Positions 58,101-64,000 of a stretch of DNA of 64,000 nt are shown piece by piece. Made by a program: the position numbers and the translations under genes. The notes below the pieces were generated by a model. The model ran no database searches. It had not been told where the DNA came from and saw only the letters and a list, made by a program, of their open reading frames with translations. The DNA is from Oscarella lobularis (taxonomy: Eukaryota > Porifera > Homoscleromorpha > Homosclerophorida > Oscarellidae), in assembly GCF_947507565.1 (NCBI RefSeq), contig NC_089194.1, forward strand, positions 496,001 to 560,000, read 5' to 3'. The first letter of the stretch is position 1. Each line of letters begins with the position of its first letter.

Positions 58101-61100
58101 TATGACGGCACGACGATCTTTCCTCCTCGAAGAAGCTCAGGTCCAAATCCAACGTAAATTCCGTTGGAGTTACTCTCGACTGAAGCTCCCGTTCTGCTAG
58201 TTGCTCTCACGATGACAAAATACTGCTGATAAGGAGAGAGCGACAAATTTCTGAACACCGCTGAGAAATTAGGTCCAACGTCCGTAAAAGGAACGACGTT
58301 GCGTCTGGTTTCCAATAACTGAAGATCATTAGCAAGTGCAGCTTCGTATCTGACTGGAAACAGTGTCCAGTCTTTAAGGCTAGATGAGGTGTTAAGAAGC
58401 TCCCAATTGGCTTTGATGACAGAGGTAGACGCTTGATAATTCAAATCAATGCCGAGGTAGTTTCCGTCAAAAACTCTACTGGGCAACGGAAGACGAGAAT
58501 CGGACGTAACACCATTAGATCGCGAAGTTGTCCAAAAGCCCATAGCGTTTTGCACAAAAATAATGACATAATACGTTTTTCCATCCTCCAGGTTTAGATT
58601 GGGCCACGAAGCAGAAAGTGACAAAGAAGATAGATTAGCCTTATCTGTGACAAACGATTCGTCGATGCGACGAATCAACCACTGAAGATAAGTAGGCGGA
58701 CAGAAGTCGTCAATTCGCCACGATGCTGATATGACGGTCAATGACTGCTGAAAGTCAATGTCGTCGACGCCCAGTCCATCCCACACATTTATCGTAGTAG
58801 AGTGAGCAATCACAAGTCCGTTTGACGATTTCACCGAGTACAGACCAGCTATATCAAATGCTTTCACAGTCGCAAAAATTGTCGTACCGGGGTATACTGC
58901 TAAGTGAGAAATTGATGCTGTGTTGGCAAGGCTAACAGATCGAAAGGAGTAAAGGTCTGCAGCTCCTTCTGAAGTTCCTAAGCCAATTTGGTACCTATTA
59001 AAAAAAACAAAACATTTACAAGAAAACAACTGCCCTAAAACAATAAGCTTACTCTCGAATAGGAACAAGATCAGAGGTGAAATTTGTCCATTTTACGTGA
59101 AAGACGACTTGAGACTTTTGACATACAGGAGCGCTCAGTTTGCTCTCAAACAATCCAGATTTAAAGTAAAACGCTTCACTGATTAGTTCCACCCTATCGG
59201 GACGAGGTAGGCTTGTCGCAACGCGAACAGTCGCCTCCAAAGACATTTTGAGTCCTACTAGGTTATACGCCTCCAAAGTGACAACGTAATAACTGTAAAA
59301 CGTCGACAAGGAGAACTCAAAATCAAAGCAGCTCGCAGAGAGCGGAACATCAAACGGACCGAAGTACTTTGAAGATCCGAGAAAATCGCCGACCATGACG
59401 CGGTATATGGATATGCCACTTTCTTCGTCGTAAACAGAAGCCCAGCAGCATTCAAACTTGACCTGAGAAGAAGAGGGAATAGCTAAAGGACAGTGAAGCT
59501 CTCCTTTGGACGGAGGAGTCGAGTCGACAGTGATTGCACCAATGACAGCCATTGATCGATGCCCGACGTTGTCGGAGGCAATGACAGAAAAGTAAGTTGG
59601 ACTTCCATCAGAAACAAGAATGAGAGGCGAAGAGAAACTCTCCTCAAAAGTTCGTTCTCCCCTTGGCAACAGAACTTGAATAGAATTTTCGGGAAACGAC
59701 TCGGTAGTTAAGTTGTATCCTAGAACTGCACTCCCAGTGTCGTTGCCTTGCCACGAAATTTGAACCAAATCAGAGGATACAACGTAGATTTGACCACTAT
59801 CACCGATACTCTGACCTCGATTATACTCAGTTACGACCGTCGGCTCTTCGACAGACGCTCTTCCACTTGCACTTTCACTGGGACTTCCACTTGCACTTCC
59901 GCTGCCACTTCCACTTGCACTTGTGCTCCCACTTTCTCCACTTTGAGTGATGGGCTCAAACTCTGTCTCAATAACAAAGACAGTGCTATTGTATTTAAGC
60001 ACAACCAAAGGCTCTTCTTCGTCAATCGTTATTCCGTTCGACGTCGCCTCAACGAAACCGTCGTCACAACGCGTTCGTGCTCGAACCGTGGAATAAACCG
60101 TTTCACCGCTCTCAATCCGAATAGGTATTTGAGCGTGTCCACTTCCGTCTTCTCCCACGACAATTCCTTCGGAAGTAAACAACATCACGTCGCTCGAAAA
60201 ACGTCGAGTTCCAACGGCCCATGCAAAGTCTGCTAAACCTCCGCATCGCTCGCTTTCAAACCCGAAAAATCTTGTCGTAACCGCAAAGCCGTGACGCTGA
60301 AAGCCTCCGCTATCTGGTTCGTCTCCGTCGCTCACAAAACCACTGACGTCACCAACTTCAACAAATATTGGTTTTGAAACTTGGGGAGGAGATTGCAGAC
60401 CGGCTTTGTTGACAGCCACCACAGAAACGTAATACAACGGGAGCTCAGATTGTTCATTTGTTCTGTTGAGAGACAGATTGTCTAGGTAAGCACTCTTCGT
60501 TGCAGAAGTCATGATCCTCCATCCGTGACTCACGTCAGTCGCATTTGGACTCGTTCCTACAGCAACGTAATAAAAGTCAATACCGCTGTGAGGATCAATA
60601 CCAGCCCAATTGGAGAGAATGCCATCGCGACTCGTTTGGACAACCCAACCCTTGGTTGCCTCAATGTTCTCGTCCTCGGAAGGATCCAACGATCCAACAA
60701 GAACAAACGAAACAACAGGAGGCGACGAGTCCACCGTAAACGGTTCTGTCTCGTGGACGCTTATGAGATTTGCACGATTGACAGCCTTGACGGTAATTTT
60801 GTACGTTTTTCCATCCTCGAGATCCAAGCCAGACTGACTATACTGCACAAAATTGCTTGGATTATAGATTTCATCCCAGTTGGTGCCACGAGGAAAAACG
60901 GTCACGTCGACTCCGCGCTTGATTACACGAATGGCGACGTCGTAGCGCATGATGCCTGATTCAGGATCCTCATAAGACCAATAAGCACTAATCGAGTCCT
61001 TATCAGAGCGGTATTGCAACGGCGTCGTGTAACCAATGCTACGCAGAAGAGGAGGTGAAGTGTCAATAAGATAGCCGTCGGTTACGTTTCTAGTTTCGAG

Positions 61101-64000
61101 ACCGGCACCGTTGACTGCTATGACGACGGACTCGACACGATCTCCGTTGTCAACTGAGTTCCTCACATCAGCGTAGGTTTCAAAAGAGTTGCTGCTCTGT
61201 CTAGGAAACGTATACCCGTTGATTATCGACTGCACGTAGAACGCTGATATGTGAGACTCAGGATCAAGGAATCCATCCCAATTGCAATAAACGGCACTGT
61301 CGTCGCCAGAGAAGTTCAAGTCGTATCCAAGAAAGCGACCATCTTTGACCAGACCAGCTAGCGGGGGTGTGTGATCGATTAAAACTAGAAACCATAAATT
61401 GGTACGAGAAGAGAAAAATCTATATTTCTCAACTCACCTCCATTTGATGTTGCAGATGTGTTGAGTTTGCGAGTTGCTTGGTTGAAAACCGTTAGCGTAA
61501 TGAAATAAGTTGTGTTGTGTACGAGAAGAGAAACGTCCAAACAAGCGCTCAGGTCGCAATAATCAATAGGCGTTGGAGGAACGACGTCGTATGCTTCAGG
61601 TTCTCTGCCTACGCCGCCTAGAGAGCGACATGAAATGCCACTTTCTGGATCATAAAAGTGATCCCAATTGACACAAAGCGATCCATTCAGAACGGAGGAG
61701 AACTGTAGATCGTGCCCGTGAGGCGGTCCATCGTTAACGTGCCCTGCATGCGGTGGAGTATTATCAAACACGAAGACGTCGGGTGAGTGACCAGACGTCC
61801 AGAGATCAACTAAGAAATTACGGTCCAACCCAGAAAAAAAGATATAGACAGGCACTTTACCTCTGTCTATGGCTCGCAGCCTGACCCACGCTGGAACTCC
61901 GGGCTGAATGTCAACATCAAAGGTAATCTTTCCCACCGCTGCGTGGCCGTGTCGAGACCAAGCGCGCAAGTCAGTGTCGTATATAGTCCTACCCATTCCG
62001 ACATCTACCTCTTTGATGCCCGACGTTGCGTCACTAAGAAAAGAATAAATAAATAAATGAAAGACGTATAAAATAACAAGGCTACCTGGCATTGTAAGTA
62101 ATTGTGAATCGGTCTAAAACGGGATGAAGTTCAAACTGAATGTCGTAGATAACAGGTGGATTAGTATCCACTGCGTACGGTGTCGTGTGAACGACACTTG
62201 TCACCAACGAACCACCGAATTTAATCGTGTTTAAAGCTTGAACGGTGATGAAGTAGAAGCCGTCAGAGAGAAGAGGCGACACAAAATCAAACGCAGAGTT
62301 CGTCCAACTCTGCTGGCTGAAATGGTGGCGATGCGGGTCACGAAACGAAATGACGTCATCGTTTCTCATTTTGCGTCCAACCGCCCAAGTGTAGTTGCCG
62401 ATGCCAGTTTCATTGTCATGAAAACCGTGAAAATTACCTAAAAAGGAATAATAATGGACAAAGCACCGTCGATTTATGAAATCACGTACAAGCTATGTAG
62501 TTGTTGTGAGTAGTATAGAGCATATCAACGAAAGGAAAAAATCCATTGAAAATAGTCTTAGAACCAGGTCCATCATGAATAATTCTAAAACAGAAATCAT
62601 ATACTAGTCGGACACTCGATTCGACTTTACCGGTGATTAGGTCTCGGCGTAGTCTCCTCGCATACTTGTGCAACCGAAGCATTGCATCCGTCAGCTAAAA
62701 TCATATCAATCGATGCATTGAGTATAAGACCAGGTTCGGGAGGCGTAAAATCGACGAGAATTCCTTTCGCCGTGAACAGAGCCGTGTAGCCAAGAACGTT
62801 CTCCGATATGACATTGACGTAGTAGACGTGATTGTGTCGCAACTCTACGTCGCGCGTTTGAAAGAAACTGTCGTAGCCGACACCAACCCGTTCAAAATTA
62901 TGAAAATAATCAGACGAAAGAAGATGAACGCCGTGACCCACGATAGCCGCATAGACGATACATTCATAAGTGCGATAGTGATAATCGAACGACAGACAGC
63001 GAACGGTAAAGCCAAGACAAAACTTGGCGCAATCTGAAACAGCGTAGAAGTTCTTAACGCCAACCGGAGAGGCGTCGAGACGGCCAGGCTGCGGCGAACC
63101 GAAATGATTGAGAGCGTCGTCTATGGGCGACGAAACGGCGTCTGCCGCGTCGAAAAGGAGACTTTCCCACGGTTGGGCTTCCGAATGACCGGCTGTAAGT
63201 CCGATCGAAGCGACGCTGTGGACGACGAGCGCCGAGTCGTCGCGAACGGACACGTCGGCAAGAATAGTCGACGGATTGCTCGAGATTTGAAAACGAGGCG
63301 TGATGCGACCGTTAGGAAGCGTTACGTCGTACGTCGGAAGCGTGCAATGAGCAAAACTCGACTGCCGATCTCTGTCCGTTGCGTTGACGCTGAAATAGAG
63401 AGGGATACCTGATGGCAGACGGGTGGTGAACGCCTCGACGTGGCCGCCCATTGCCGCTTCTTTTATAACGTCGTTGCCGCCCTTATACGTTCCGACGCTG
63501 AAGGAGAGTTTGGTGTCACTTGAGTCGTCGTCGACGGCCACTTCGACTTCGACTGCGGGATCTGTCGGCGAGCGAGAGGCCAATTGATCGACTCGACACT
63601 GGCGATTGCAGTTGGGGTCGGGCGGGTGAAAAAGAGGCGGTGAGGAGCCCGACTGTTTCTTATTGATGGCGAAAATGTTTGATTTAATTGGACGAGCACT
63701 GTAGCTCCATAGGCGGCTTTCGAAGACGACGGCGAAGAATGGTCCAATTCCGATTGACACTTCAACCCAGATTGACACAGCAAACGGTACCATTTCGACA
63801 TCGAGACTCGTTCTAAAGAAAATCAATTTTAGAAATTACTGTTACAAAGCAAATCGAATAATTTACAAACAAAGTAGAGAACACTAAAAGTTACGCGTAA
63901 GCACTCACCCAACAGAAAGAGGAACTTTAGAAAAACTGCAACTGAGACTCAAGGGAAAAAAGGTATTCAGTATCTCTCCTCGGACTGTTAATCCAATGTG
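52196..64000 (-). CDS. Giant FN3-like/cadherin-like repeat transmembrane receptor (partial)
   Basis: The exons visible on the minus strand are about 64000-63909, 63812-62631, 62584-62490, 62437-62086, 62033-61861, 61809-61438, 61384-59053, 58994-55621, 55564-55262, 55222-55124, 55070-54920, 54865-54589 and 54537-52196. The 5' end is outside the window and the 3' end lies in the gap. The extracellular part is mostly fibronectin-III-like repeats with the marks DPESGI, YYV.V.A.N.AGL and VD.TPP, plus Ser-Gly-rich stretches (SGSGSGGGE). A concanavalin-like segment lies at about 57300-56450. The last large exon has repeats resembling Ig-like/cadherin-like modules (G.V.L..DG...YTPC), EGF-like cysteines, one membrane helix (IVAVTVVMIVALVLC at about 52720) and a basic, serine-rich tail with NPGYDL, an NPxY-type PTB/endocytosis motif. 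Probable adhesion or cell-surface receptor. Confidence 0.82.

Overview
The window is nuclear DNA of an early-branching animal, most probably a homoscleromorph sponge of the Oscarella group. The main clue is a mitochondrial block at 1742-2953. It carries the 3' part of tatC, readable only with TGA as tryptophan, followed by seven mitochondrial tRNA genes including tRNA-Trp(UCA). Among animals, a mitochondrial tatC is known from Oscarella. Intron-rich genes with short GT-AG introns, a spongin/short-chain-collagen-like secreted protein, a DAPK-like ROCO protein and a giant receptor with fibronectin-III-like repeats all fit a sponge.

Layout. 1-970: decayed partial copy of the ROCO gene. 1742-2953: mitochondrial insert (NUMT or assembly chimera). 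3.0-7.1 kb: no recognisable gene, but a hairpin and a dispersed repeat. 7.2-11.4 kb: decayed DNA transposon with a retroviral-type integrase and a Ulp1 cysteine protease. 12-15.2 kb: tandem repeats, a Harbinger-like MITE, a perfect palindrome, a partial copy of the receptor's 3' end and a foldback element. 17587-20135: secreted TSP1/short-chain-collagen-C4-like protein. 20809-21560: LTR and leader of an LTR retrotransposon. 21828-30340: three tandem kelch-kinase genes, the first dead, the other two intact, with related upstream regions. 30479-32240: aconitase/IRP1-type pseudogene that keeps introns. 34054-35695: long-TIR DNA element with TA target duplication. 36587-41445 (minus): ankyrin-Roc-COR-Death gene of about 20 exons. 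41823-50166 (minus): three Helitron-like elements arranged head to tail, with large minisatellites. 50829-51995 (minus): KH-like protein broken by a 200-N gap. 52196-64000 (minus): 3' half of a giant single-pass receptor continuing beyond the window.

The genes do not form an operon. The common theme is local duplication: a ROCO fragment, receptor-tail fragments and the kelch-kinase triplet all occur as extra, mostly broken copies, and mobile elements fill much of the rest. The intact genes look like signalling and extracellular-matrix/adhesion functions: ROCO-Death, kelch-kinases, the receptor and the spongin-like protein. Splice sites were placed by eye from reading frame and GT/AG rules; in the receptor they may be off by one base.
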